Below are positions 26,051-37,080 of a stretch of 64,000 bases of DNA, piece after piece. The stretch spans positions 5,022,001 through 5,086,000 of the forward strand of contig CM082591.2 of assembly GCA_040954595.2 (NCBI GenBank). The letters are read 5' to 3'. The notes below the pieces were generated by a model. It did no database searches. It had not been told where the DNA came from and saw only the letters and a list, made by a program, of their open reading frames with translations. The DNA comes from Balanoglossus misakiensis (Eukaryota > Hemichordata). Every line of letters starts with the position of its first letter. Within the stretch, counting starts at the first letter, position 1. Both the position numbers and the translations under genes were made by a program.

Positions 26051-26953
26051 ATGGATATGCCCTTTATGAACTCGTCGTTCGTCCCTCCCAAAGTCGATCA
26101 GAACCTTTACGTGTACTACATCAACTTCGCCATTTCCGTTGTCGGCTTCCTCAATAACTTTTCATTTATCACCGTCCTGTGGAACGTCAAGGAAATCCGC
26201 ACGAAGACAAATCTGCTCTTGCTAAACCTGGCCGTGGCCGACATCCACTTCCTGATAAGCCGCTACGTGTTCTACTTTCTGGAAGAGTTGCGCTTCCAAT
26301 GCGCCATCTTCCGAATGTTCTACTTTGTTCCACTGGTGGAATCCTGCCTTACTATAAGCCTGGTCAGTGTGGAGAGATACGTGGCCGTGTGCCACCCCTA
26401 CAAGGCACGCAGGTGTCTGAGCAATTCCAGACTGGGAATCAGTGTCTTTTGCACCTGGATCTTCAGTTTCATGTTTTCATCGATGTACACAATGGCCTGC
26501 TTCGATTTTGTCAGCCCGTTGTCGGGCTATCACTTGGCCATGGCGTGCATGTTTCTGTTTTGCTTCATTCTGTTGCTGTGCATCTCCTTGGTGACGCTGC
26601 TCTACGTTCTCGTCGCCAAGGAGATGTACAAGAGGAGCAACTCCAGGGGGTTCCCGCCCGACAAGTTAGTTCTCCGCGAGAACAGGCAAGTTTTCAGGAC
26701 AGTCTGCGTGACGGCCATCGTCCATTTTTGTTGCATATTTCCCGCCACTTTGTATTTTCTCGTGTCGTCGTTCACACTCGCGGAGGGTTACAGAGAGACT
26801 ACTGCGCATGAAGCCCTGGCTATGGAAATTTTAGGTTTCATTGTTGAAACTCTTCTGACAGTAAATTCTTCTATAAATCCTTTCATTTACAAACTCGTGA
26901 GTTCCAAATACAGGAAGGCGGCAAAACGGCTGTACATGTGCATAAGCAAGTAG
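26051..26953 (+). CDS. Rhodopsin-family (class A) GPCR, orphan, intronless
   Basis: One open frame of 300 codons has an in-frame TAG upstream and ATCATGG at the start, so the short N-terminus is probably complete. Seven hydrophobic segments are clear: TM1 about 22-44, TM2 54-76 (NLAVAD, D64), TM3 84-110 (C84, then ERY at 108-110 in place of DRY), TM4 127-147 (W136), TM5 160-188, TM6 214-240 (P231) and TM7 258-281 (NPFIY, 276-280). A basic helix 8 (KYRKAAKRL) follows. C150 in loop 2 can pair with C84. N7 is a potential glycosylation site. Unusual points: no proline in TM5, and the CWxP motif of TM6 is CIFP, so the toggle tryptophan is isoleucine. The ligand cannot be named. The short N-terminus and ERY are compatible with a peptide or small-molecule receptor. 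It should couple to G proteins at the plasma membrane. A poly(A) signal candidate, AATAAA, lies at 27460-27465. Confidence 0.9.
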   Translation: MDMPFMNSSFVPPKVDQNLYVYYINFAISVVGFLNNFSFITVLWNVKEIRTKTNLLLLNLAVADIHFLISRYVFYFLEELRFQCAIFRMFYFVPLVESCLTISLVSVERYVAVCHPYKARRCLSNSRLGISVFCTWIFSFMFSSMYTMACFDFVSPLSGYHLAMACMFLFCFILLLCISLVTLLYVLVAKEMYKRSNSRGFPPDKLVLRENRQVFRTVCVTAIVHFCCIFPATLYFLVSSFTLAEGYRETTAHEALAMEILGFIVETLLTVNSSINPFIYKLVSSKYRKAAKRLYMCISK

Positions 26954-29900
26954 GGTAGTTTCATCTCCAAGAGAAATGCTTAGTACAAATGTTACTCTAA
27001 GATACATCACGAATAAGATCACTATTAGTGGAAATATTCCCTGATGGGTGAAGTTATTTAAACAGGATCCTAGCGGTTTCCTAATCATGATGAACCAAAA
27101 TTATAGTAAAACTATATTTATTTTGAATTTGAAAAAAATTGTTATTATCATAGAAACATATTCTCTGAAATATCTCGTCCGATTGCTTTAAATTTAGATC
27201 TGCAGTGCCCAAGGGATATTGATATTATTGCATATAAAATATAAATTAAAACATTGTCTTTTCGAGCATTTTGAGCAAACTCAGTTTTTCATATTAGCAC
27301 ATTAACTTTGGTTAGTAGATGCTTCCTGATGAAGTAGAATTTAATTACGATTGTACGATATGTACAGCACGTGCATAGTCTATTTCAGTTATGTAAATGT
27401 TCAGTTATGTAACTTCCACATGTTCACACTCATAGAGTGTTTTGATTGGTTCTAGACAGAATAAACATTGGAATTTAGGGGATACAAGCACGCAGTGTCT
27501 GCCTGCGCAGGTGTTTGGTCGTCGCATGTTCCCACAATGAACGTTATGAATTTGGTGTCTCGTGTGCAAATGACTGTAAACTGGGGCGGGGTGATTGATC
27601 GCACGCACATAGACTATGAGCAGGAAACGTGTGCAAAGAGGGAGAGATAAATGCCACTTTTTCTCAACAAGTCGTGACGGATTCTGCACGGCATGCATGC
27701 CTTCGTGACAGCTTTGGGGCACTGGAATGTTGAAATGTCATTTCTGTTCATCGCAGTCAACTGCTGAAATTAGAATTACCGCCGCCGACATGATGGCAAC
27801 AGGCTGTGAACGCCAAAGATACAGCGCAGGTGTCTAAGGGCGTCAAGCCATGGAATCAGTTCGTTGATTCGCAACATATGGTACACAGAGAATGTTTATA
27901 CAAGTTGTACTAGTATTCTGTTATCGTCAAAAAGCCGGAAGAGCGATTTGCCCCAATAAATTAGCATATTTAAGAACAGACAGTTAACTAACGTTTAGAT
28001 TGATATCGGCTAGATTTTCACCAACTCAGATGCCTAACGGCAGTCATGCTCACTAAAACTTAGTAATTTATCTTACCATTTTGAAAATATTTCTATCGAA
28101 TTCACTCTTGCTGTTTTGCGCGCGCACACACTGGTAAACAGGCAGACCCGCCATCAGACAGACATACTGATACACACAGGGTAATTTAAGTACGACCTAT
28201 CACGATGTACCTCGTCATTGTACAGCCCCGCCATCGCCATTCACGACTGTCGCGTGACCGGTAACTGACCGGACGCACTGCACTATCTCTCAGACAGAGA
28301 AACTAATAGTCTGTTGCCCGGGGTGAAATACAACAGATTTTATTTCAGATTCGTAGGGGAAGAAGACCCAACGGGATCACGAGCCCTAGTTACCTGAATA
28401 CGTTGCAAATGCCGAGGAAATGATGTACTGATGGTCCCGGCCCTAACATCGATGAATACTAGTATTCTCTCACAGACGTAGACAACAAGGTGTTGTGCAT
28501 AACACTACAAGTAACTATTATAATAGTTAATCAAACAATTTAAGCTACTTCGGAAATTACTGACTGATGACGACACATTTCTCAGTTATGTTTTATCTTA
28601 CTAGCTGTCTTGGCGTCGGCTTAAAACTTGAATTAAGTATATGTTCTACTCTAAGATCTGTATGTTGGTGAACTAAGCAAAACCGCTCATTGCAAATGTA
28701 TAGGAAACTTTGAGCAATGAAAGCCATCTTGTACGTAAATACACTCCTAATTTCAAGTCCCCCGAGACATTTTTCGCAATAGGCTCTGTATGGTCTCTTC
28801 CTGATCCTTGATTACACTTGGATAACCTTAAGGAGCCCAATAATACGTAACTCATTTTCTTAATGCATTTTATAAGTGTGCATGTAGGCTTATTAAACAT
28901 GATTGTGGAGGTCTAAAACAGTTGCTGGGCACAAGGTACATACGTCTGCTTTGCCGTAATTCTTATGGGCATGTCCTTATGTCAAATGCGGTCGGCATTT
29001 CCTGCCATTGACTTGACTGGTCACGTGTAAAATCGCGTGATTTGTGTTATCTGCAAGTGGATTAGATTTTTAATGACCGATATTGCCTTTAAAATATTTT
29101 CAAATGCGTCGGGGTACAGTTGTCACCACAAAGACAATGCATCAAGCGGCCTGCACCAAATGGACAGTAATTTTGCCGCAAAACCTCGGAAAAACGCTAA
29201 CTTGCTATTTAAAGTGGTACACCTAACATTTGTTAAATACAGCGTGTACGGTTCACTTTGCACCATCTGCCTTGTCAAATTTTGTTTGTTTTTCAAATGT
29301 TACATCTTCTCGAGAGGGCGCCCCTCCCCCAATTACCAAGGACTGTACATACAGCGTGGTTAGATTAAGACTGGTTATAGATCTCAATTCGACTTTATCT
29401 TAATAACATTAATTGTTTGACTGAATGTATGAGTTAGTAACTACAAAACCATTTGTATTCGTTTTAAACCTTTCCTAGACAACTACTTTCTACGCCTCTG
29501 ACTGCATTCGGAGAAATGCCCAACTGCCCCAAGGTATTTCAGAACATGCCTTGGCAAATTGGTTTGGCGTATGACTACGAGGCTACAGATTGTATCTTGG
29601 CTTGTATTAGATTTCCATGGCAACAACGTACGCACACAAAGTCGATGACGACCACACACGCAGCTGGCCAAGCCAGGGCCTTTGTTTCAGTACATGTACA
29701 TGTAATTTGAAATGTACAGCAGTGAATAGACAAGAAGAACGCCATCAGCGTTCACATAGGTCACATTCTTTTGTTCAAGAACTTGAAAAGAAGGTACATG
29801 TACGCACGTACGTACGCGCTGAGGTAGACGTGTCTACGGTCACAATACAGAAGGTCACGTATATACTGGAAGTTGATAGTCAGAATCGGGTACAATATTA

Positions 29901-30354
29901 ATATGCACTTATTGATAACCTGCATTACACCGCCAAGCGAGGCATGAATTTTATTTCAGTATAGATATTACGTATTCACAATCTAAGCTTACAGGTAGGA
30001 AATCGGTCACCTCTAATTAACATATGCCTATGTCTGTGTTCGAATGACCACGTGGCGGCGCACTTTTTTCGCGTATGCCACTCACTGAAATTCTGCGATT
30101 TGCTTATTTGAAATTTCCATGGCAACAGTGGTTAAATTTGCATAGGTGACCGTATACCTTTAACCTGAGAAAAACCCTAACCTACGTTGGTTACGAATTG
30201 ATGTAGTATAACGAGCGACTTTGTATATTCAAATGTCGAAAACTGAGTTTTCTGCCAACGCCTTTGTTATTGTCATGCGCAGAAAAAAGTCGTCACTTTT
30301 CACTGTTTTTTCCTGATTAGTTTAAGGGGAACCCCACCCTTCAAGCAAAGACTA

Positions 30355-30560
30355 GTACTGTATACTGTAACATGTTATTTTCGCGAGCAACAAATTTTCG
30401 CAAAATACGCGAGAGCCAAAATAGCGTGAGAATAAAAAGTCGCGTAATTTTTTTTTAAGATAACGATGCAGTGAATGAAATAAGAGAACGCGAAAATTAA
30501 TACTCGCGCAACAGTGGCCTCTCTCGATATCGCGAAAATTTCAATTCGCGAAAATAAATC
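30355..30560. repeat. CGCG/AAATTTTCGCG-type dispersed repeat
   Basis: Within 200 bp, TCGCGA or CGCGAAAAT-like motifs recur on both strands (for example near 30381, 30396, 30410, 30490, 30530 and 30550), framed by ACTGTATACTGTAAC on the left. A related shorter copy lies at 59335-59420. This pattern resembles a transposon-derived repeat, but the termini are not clear. Confidence 0.5.
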
Positions 30561-31502
30561 GTTTTAAAATTATTAAGCAACATACCTCTTGTCGTACACA
30601 AATTATCCTCCAGACCTCCGTGTTGTTCTCGATGACGCCACACTTACCTCCTAAATGTCCTTTATATTTTTTCCGTACATTGATGACCTACCTGTGTTTT
30701 CATATTCCTTTCTTACATATTCGATAAACGATTACAATTTCACCACAAAGCAGACACACGCTGTACAACACAACGGCTGTCGGAAACTTCGGTGCACAGG
30801 TGCACGTGTCTCAATAGACGAACGAACTTTGACCCAACTGTAGCGAACGCGAGAGTCATGCGTGTCGCACATGTTTCCGGCCACTGATCAAAAACAACGC
30901 TCACACTCTGAAAATTTACCACACCTACCATGACCAATACCTGTGTCTTTGTCTTGAATTCCATCCACAATATTAGGCACACGGTTGAAAAGTCAGAACA
31001 CAAATAAAGTCACAACAAGCAGTCGACGATTTCCTTTGGCAATGTCATGTTGATGTCCTTAGGCTTAGTCCAATGTCACACAACACATGAATTGAACGCA
31101 AGTTGAGTTACTTTGATTTTCCAATCCAGGTATTGCACAGCGCTGTGGTTTCGTCTCGAAACCGTGTTCAGTCCCACACAAACCTCAGTGTCGTAAAAAT
31201 GAATGGGAACACACGTAATTCCATCCACGCCTTCCACCGTCGCGTCGCGCAAAATTCCCGGCAAAATTCCATCTCCGCGTCTCCGTCGCGTCGTGCATGT
31301 GCACTGACTGCGCGAATGTTCATATGCAATTATTGTTATGTAAATTAGCGTTATGTAAATTATTTCTCCATGGATCAACACAACTTTCAATTTCAAAATG
31401 ACACAGCACGGATTTCGTGTTCTTTTAAAAAGTTATTTTAGCCTACCTCGGATTCAGAGAATTATACATGTGTCCTTCCAGCCGACGCCGCGCACCGTAT
31501 GC

Positions 31503-31534
31503 AGAGAGAGAGAGAGAGAGAGGGGGGGGGGGGG
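31503..31534. repeat. (AG)n plus poly-G tract
   Basis: About ten AG units run directly into about twelve G residues. Pure low-complexity sequence that can form quadruplex-like structures; another G run is at 31598-31609. Confidence 0.9.
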
Positions 31535-33058
31535 AGGGAGTGCACGTGGAAGCACAGGGACCCTTAGCCTCCCGATAATATGTTGTTTGTCTCTATCGGG
31601 GGGGGGGGTACCTACACGGGATGGGATTAGGAAGCGTGCGCCGCGATCGGAATGATTTCGTCGATATTTTCGTCGATAAGTTCCTCACCTGCTTTCATAC
31701 AGTAACAATCGCCAAAACTTTGTGAAGCTTCGAGGTCATTATTGTCGCTGTCCCACATCATTTTCGGCGAAAACGGCTCAACACTCAGGCACACGATGAT
31801 GACGATAATGATGACAAATTGAGACCGCCAGGCATATCATTATTAATTCCGAGTGACGTCTTCTCACCTTTGACATCATGCACGGAAAAGACTTTTCAGT
31901 AATCAGCCAATAATGCCTCCAATACTATCACAAAACATATTCTAACGTAAAAACGTGTATACAATGCAATGCTTTGCTATTTTGGAAGATAACGCGTCAA
32001 TTATTTTTTTAAAAATTGACCGGAAGTTGCTAAGTTGGGACGATCCAGTGGAAATTTGCATAATATTAATATTATCACACAGACCGGACAATCGGCCCCA
32101 AGGGCAATGGACGTATTAAATATATATCCGTCGACGAGTTCTATTTCAAATATAAACGCTTTAGTCTACCTTTGCAGACGTTTTAAGGGAGAACAGTATT
32201 TTGCCTTGGTCCCATTTTGGTAACAAACATAATAGTCAGGTTCCAACACACGTTCACACATAGCTGCAGAAACACGCGTTGGTGGTGGTGGTGGGGAGGG
32301 GGTGTGGTAATTATGCTGGTTTCCCCACCAAAAACCAGTATATACTGGACAGCAGTAGACTATATGTCAGATCATGGCGACGCAATCGTGAGAAAACAAG
32401 CTCAGCGTGTGAATTTGAACGAATAAACGACTGGGAGTAAACAGAACCATTAGGGGAATAGGATCAGTTCCCATGATGAAAATATTAGCCCTTTTCTTGT
32501 GAGGTTTAATGGTAAACATACCAACCTCGGGGCTCAAGCCACAAATCTACCTGTTTAATCTGGCCTGCTCCTCCGCTGGACTGGGGTAGGCCGACACGTT
32601 TCTTACTACCTCGCGTGGATCCTCAGTGTGTTGTGGGGCCGCGGCATCGTCCATAGCGCGATGATGAAAAGTGAAACAATAAAAACAAATGTACATAAGT
32701 TGTGCCGTCTTTGAACGCATGAGGGCGGTATTCGATTTGAATGTAAGGTGCGCATGACGTAGTATAGACAAACAAACAAAACTTTGAAATTAAAAAAAGT
32801 GAGTCAGTTGAGCAATAAATCCACTTACGGTTCTTCTTTAATGATTACACCATTCTTTTACATGTATAATCAAAAGATATTATGATAAGGGCCGATTTTA
32901 CCCTCAGCAGTGCGAATAATGAATTCAAATTTAGACTTTTACAGCAAAAAATTGAACAGACCGGCCTCGTTAAAACCGTTAGCAATTAACACCTCTATGA
33001 AGTGACAACATGAAGTGTAACAGCATCATAACATGTTTTCGTCAGTGACATCTTTGAT

Positions 33059-35281
33059 TTACTGTGAAAATACTTTGACGCAGTTCTGTCCCTGATCGAC
33101 CACAACGACCTGGCCAAAAGGTTCTTCCTTGGTCACACAGATACCGTGAGGATTCGTGAGGCCGTCGCCAGTAAAGGTGTCGACACGACAGACAAATGTC
33201 CCGCCTTTATCATATTTGACGATCCTCTTGTTGCGGCTGTCGGACACATACACGTAACCGCGCTTGTCGACGGCCACTCCCAGGGGACAATTCAATTGGC
33301 CGTCCCCGCTTCCCTTGACGCCGAACGCGTACAGGAATTGGCCATATCCATTGAACACCTGGATTCTGTCATTGGACGAATCCGACACGTACACGTTGCC
33401 TTCGTCGTCGATGCACGCGAAATACGGATAGTGGAATTCCGCTTTTTTGCTTCCGTGTCTCCCGAACGACTTGATATGATTTCCATCTTGATCGAAAACT
33501 TGGACGCAGTGTGAACTGTAGTCCACGACGTAAACCCTTCCGTTGACGGAGCTTAGGGCTATACCGATCGGAGTTTTCAACTTCCCCATTCCGAAACAGC
33601 GGACCAGCTTGCCGTTCCCGTCACAGACGAACACCTGCTTGTTTCCCGCGTCTGTGACGAAGATCTCGCCCTTGTCGGAAACGGCGGCGTCGAAAGGGCG
33701 AAGCCGATTGGGCAGGTGGTTGATCTGAATCACTTTCTGGTGCCGTCCACCAGTGGTAAACGACTGCATTCTGTTGTTGTTGTAATCGCAAACCAGCGCA
33801 TCTCCTGATCGGGTGAGGGTCACCCCGTATGGATAATTGAACTGTCCCACACCAGAACCTCGCTCACCGAAGCTGCACACCAACCCCGGCTGAGGGATGA
33901 CTTTAATTTTAACAGGTGACCCCTGCACTGGTTTCTTGCACACTGTTACTGACAGCTCATGCTCTCCAGGCGTCCTCGCGGGTGACGTTACGACCACAGT
34001 CCCGTCCTTCTTGTACGTCATTTCGACGTCATCCACGTTACCTACCGGTGACGTCATGACGGCTTCAACGACCGTTCCCCTACCCGTCACCTTCTTCTGC
34101 GTCTTCTCGTCAACGGCTGCTATGGTGACAGTGATATCATCACCCACCCGCGGAAACCCCGGGTGTTCAGTAACCGCATGCGATATGTGAGTGTTGATTG
34201 TACCCAAGGTCTTTTCGACGCAGAAGTTATCGCGTGGTTCGAACTCCATGAAGTCGCCCTCAACAGGACCAGATTTTGTCTCTAATTTCAGTAATTCTGT
34301 CATCTGAGACGACACCACCTTCTTCGACGTCATCAAATGCGCAGCGCTCCCATAATGCACCAGTTTCTCGACATATTCCCCAGCATTCAACATGTCGTCC
34401 TCTGCCATCTCCAGTTCTTTCAACTGCGCGCCTAAATTCGCTTTTCGCGTGTCGTATTCGTCTTTCAACTCCTTCAGAAGTTTTTCGCCATTTCCCTGTA
34501 TTAGCCGAGTGATTTCTTCGGTGGTCTTACGGATGTGTTCCGTCAGCTTCGCTTCTTCTCTCCCGAAGCGAGCGTCTAACGATGTCGATATTTGCGACAC
34601 CGCCGTCTTGCCGTTGCTTGCCTCGTCTGCTTTCACTTTCACTTCGTCCACCATGGCCGTCAGCTCTCTGGTGTAATCTGTCGCCGCTTCCTTGACGCAC
34701 CTGTAACGGTGCTCTGGTTTCGGGTGGTCCAGCGCAGTGCACTTCAGACAGATCGCCTGGTCGCACGTGTCGCAGAAGTACTCGATCTCGTAGTCCGGGT
34801 GCTTGGCGCAGTGCACCGCGCTCTTGACAAAGAACCGCTCTGCGAACTTCGAAGCGTGGTATTCAGCCAGCGGCACGAGGCTGTGCGATTTTGTGTACGG
34901 GATGACCCTGTGTCCGTTCTCGCACGCCTCGCACATGTCCAGAACACACTCCAGGCAGTGCGAGGACTTACCTCCCTGCCCGCAAAGTTCACACTTCCCC
35001 GCGACGGCGAACTTGCTTCGATTATTGTACACGTTTACCAAGTCGTTCAGGAAAAAGTCGTCGTGGCCAATTATGTCGTCGCTGCTGGAAATGTCGTGCG
35101 AGCGCCGACATATTGGACAGACGATCACACGACTTTTCTCTGCCAGCTTACCCAGACACGGCTCGCAGAAGCTGTGTAGACACGGCAGCAGTTTAGCATT
35201 CTTGTATTGCTCCAAACAGATTCCGCAGGTGAGAAAATTCTCGCCAATTTCCTCCGGAAACGTCGACAAGTTTGCGGCCAT
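33059..35281 (-). CDS. TRIM-NHL protein (RING, 2 B-boxes, coiled coil, filamin, NHL)
   Basis: One uninterrupted frame of 740 codons. The start is the ATG at 35281, in an AAAATGG context. The frame stays open a little further upstream to an in-frame TGA, but with only non-ATG codons. Domains by residue: C3HC4 RING 19-58 (C19, C22, C34, H36, C39, C42, C55, C58); B-box 1 about 97-133; B-box 2 158-191 (C158, H161, C170, C173, C178, C181, H186, H191); coiled coil about 199-339; filamin/Ig-like domain about 349-463; six NHL blades about 470-740 (FGxxGxGxGQF entry, then repeated VYVSDSxNxRIQVF motifs). Known relatives are cytoplasmic RING E3 ubiquitin ligases whose NHL propeller binds RNA or protein (TRIM2, TRIM3, TRIM32, TRIM71/LIN-41). 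Two B-boxes plus filamin plus six NHL is the TRIM71-type order, but such genes are expanded in many invertebrates, so orthology is not claimed. The lack of introns suggests a retrocopy-derived or expanded family member. All zinc ligands are intact, so it looks functional. Confidence 0.95.
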   Translation of the reverse strand: MAANLSTFPEEIGENFLTCGICLEQYKNAKLLPCLHSFCEPCLGKLAEKSRVIVCPICRRSHDISSSDDIIGHDDFFLNDLVNVYNNRSKFAVAGKCELCGQGGKSSHCLECVLDMCEACENGHRVIPYTKSHSLVPLAEYHASKFAERFFVKSAVHCAKHPDYEIEYFCDTCDQAICLKCTALDHPKPEHRYRCVKEAATDYTRELTAMVDEVKVKADEASNGKTAVSQISTSLDARFGREEAKLTEHIRKTTEEITRLIQGNGEKLLKELKDEYDTRKANLGAQLKELEMAEDDMLNAGEYVEKLVHYGSAAHLMTSKKVVSSQMTELLKLETKSGPVEGDFMEFEPRDNFCVEKTLGTINTHISHAVTEHPGFPRVGDDITVTIAAVDEKTQKKVTGRGTVVEAVMTSPVGNVDDVEMTYKKDGTVVVTSPARTPGEHELSVTVCKKPVQGSPVKIKVIPQPGLVCSFGERGSGVGQFNYPYGVTLTRSGDALVCDYNNNRMQSFTTGGRHQKVIQINHLPNRLRPFDAAVSDKGEIFVTDAGNKQVFVCDGNGKLVRCFGMGKLKTPIGIALSSVNGRVYVVDYSSHCVQVFDQDGNHIKSFGRHGSKKAEFHYPYFACIDDEGNVYVSDSSNDRIQVFNGYGQFLYAFGVKGSGDGQLNCPLGVAVDKRGYVYVSDSRNKRIVKYDKGGTFVCRVDTFTGDGLTNPHGICVTKEEPFGQVVVVDQGQNCVKVFSQ

Positions 35282-35964
35282 TTTGTTCACACCGTCCACA
35301 TATGATATATACGTGTCAGGTGGTCACTAGTTAATTATTTCATAAATTCCGTTTTCCTCTTATCGAAGAGTTAGTCGCTCACAGACAGACGGACAGACAG
35401 AGAGAGAGAGAGCCCTCTTTCTCTATCCTCCCCAATCTCTCTATCTCTAGAAAATAAAATGATCAGTTAACGACAGATTGTAGATTTTTAATTTAATTTT
35501 ATATAGATCACAGATTTTGACCAGTTCAAATGTAAAAGACCAAAATAATCTTGTTGAAAGTAGCACTTCCATTATATTTAAACTTGGCGATGGTGATAAT
35601 GAATGATATAATAAAACATTTAACAAGGCGATAACTGAGATTAAAAATTAACATGCATGCACTTTAGAGTGACCCATCTGATATTTATGATTGTGGGCTG
35701 GAATGAATGTGTTGAAAATTAACTTTTGGCAAGTTCAAACATTCTTGGCTTGTGTACTTCCTGAGGCAAATATTAATATCATATTCTCCAGCCCATTCAA
35801 TATCAAAGGATTAACAATGCTGAGAGTAGGTAAACTCAGATAAACGATTTCATGTGTAACATAGATCAACCACGATCATGAACTTTTTTCTGAAAAAATG
35901 CCTGATTACTCCAGGTAAATGAGGCTGGTATATCAAATAAACTTGGAAATGAGATAAAAAGTAA

Positions 35965-36310
35965 CAATGCATTGTTTGCAATGATGTACATTGTAGCAGT
36001 TACACTACAGTATAATACAAAGTAATAACCACATTGTTTGCAATGATGTACAATGTAGCAGTTACACTACAGTGTAATACAGTGTAACAACCACATTGTT
36101 TGCAATGATGTACATTGTAGCAGTTACACTACAGTGTAATACAAAGTAACAAACATGTTGTTTGCAATGATGTACATTGTATAAGTTACACTACAGTGTA
36201 ATACAAAGTAACAACCACATTGTTTGCAATGACATACATAGTAGCAGTTACACTACAGTGTAATACAAAGTAACCACATTGTTTGCAATGATGTACATTG
36301 TAGCAGATAC
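35965..36310 (-). repeat. 62-bp satellite array A, about 5.5 units
   Basis: Units start at 35970, 36032, 36094, about 36156, 36218 and 36277. Each carries ACATTGTTTGCAATGATGTACATTGTAGCAG followed by TTACACT-AC-AGTGTAA, an imperfect palindrome with 7-bp arms, then a CAAAGTAACAACC-type tail (longer motif given in parts). The strand is set opposite to array B at 47165-47712, whose units are the reverse complement. The open frame at 36186-36383 is a by-product. Confidence 0.92.
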
Positions 36311-36996
36311 AGCTTTGCACCTTATTTGACATGCTAGCAACTGTCATTAATTTAAACTTGCAAATGTACATGCATTTCCTCACTAATGGTCAAAGTATTT
36401 AGAATCTGACATTACAAAATTAATTCAAATAACTTAGCTGTCGATTACCTCTCATTAAATTTTTCCAAAAGAATCAAAATTGTACATAAATTATATGTTA
36501 ATCATGCTAAATTTCCACATGAATATTTAATTTTGACACACAAGCATTTGGGTGTGTACATTTGTAGTTGTACTTGTCAATGCTAAATTTTGCAATAAAC
36601 ACTCAGATATCAGTTTACATTTTAAAGGCTATATTCTACAGGCATCTAAGCTTTCATATATGCTCTTAATATTAACAATGGGGTGTGTCATGTTTTGCTT
36701 GATATAAAACCAAAAATAGTTCCAAAATAGTTAAAAATAATCCTCTCACAAAGAACACCAGCTGCATAGGGAGTCATAAATCCTCACCTGAAATGCAAAT
36801 TTCCAAAATCAACAGCTTCTTCTGAAAAATGACTGAAGGAAATTCGGATCGAACAACGAAGAAGTCATTTATCCAACCATCACTAACTTTTCAACCTCAA
36901 ATATTCATAGTAAAAAATACCAAAACATCAAAAATAGCATCGCTGACACCCTGTTCCCATTTGACAAATTACTACATACAAATCAGTGTAACAAAT

Positions 36997-37080
36997 GTGG
37001 ATTTAGCCTAGTCGGTTTGTGTGCGGACTTGCTTCCTAAATGAACTGGTTTGGTAGGTCTGGGTTCAAATCCTGTTAAAT
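36997..37080 (+). mobile_element. tRNA-derived SINE head
   Basis: TTAGCCTAGTCGG at 37003-37015 matches an internal Pol III A box and GGGTTCAAATCC at 37061-37072 a B box. The interval between them (GCGGACTTGCTTCCTAAATG, ending TTGGTAGGTC) resembles a decayed tRNA body with a long variable region. The acceptor stem does not pair, so it is not a functional tRNA gene. The 3' end of the element is not defined. Confidence 0.6.

Larger units (their letters stand above)
26954..33058. other. Non-coding region between GPCR and TRIM gene
   Basis: No gene was recognised on either strand; the short frames (for example 27405-27722 minus, 29617-29901 plus, 31076-31396 minus) lack domains. Low-complexity tracts occur at 31503-31534 and 31598-31609. 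A CGCG-rich dispersed repeat lies at 30355-30560. The right part is 3' flank of the minus-strand TRIM gene. Confidence 0.5.

Noticed and set aside
26179-26811. A 210-codon frame overlapping the GPCR in another register
   Set aside because: It is a shadow of the receptor coding sequence and shows no membrane segments or family motif.
35282-35299. GTG at 35299 as start of the TRIM protein
   Set aside because: Eukaryotic genes start at ATG. The in-frame ATG at 35281 has a good context and leaves the RING intact.
34592-35330. Plus-strand frames of 175-195 codons opposite the TRIM gene
   Set aside because: They are antisense shadows of a GC-rich coding exon with no domain of their own.
35965-36310. 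Regular repeat spacing as a CRISPR array
   Set aside because: Units are contiguous and similar over their whole length with no unique spacers, and the DNA is eukaryotic.
37003-37080. Functional tRNA gene
   Set aside because: The A and B boxes are present, but the acceptor and anticodon stems do not pair; a SINE head explains it better.
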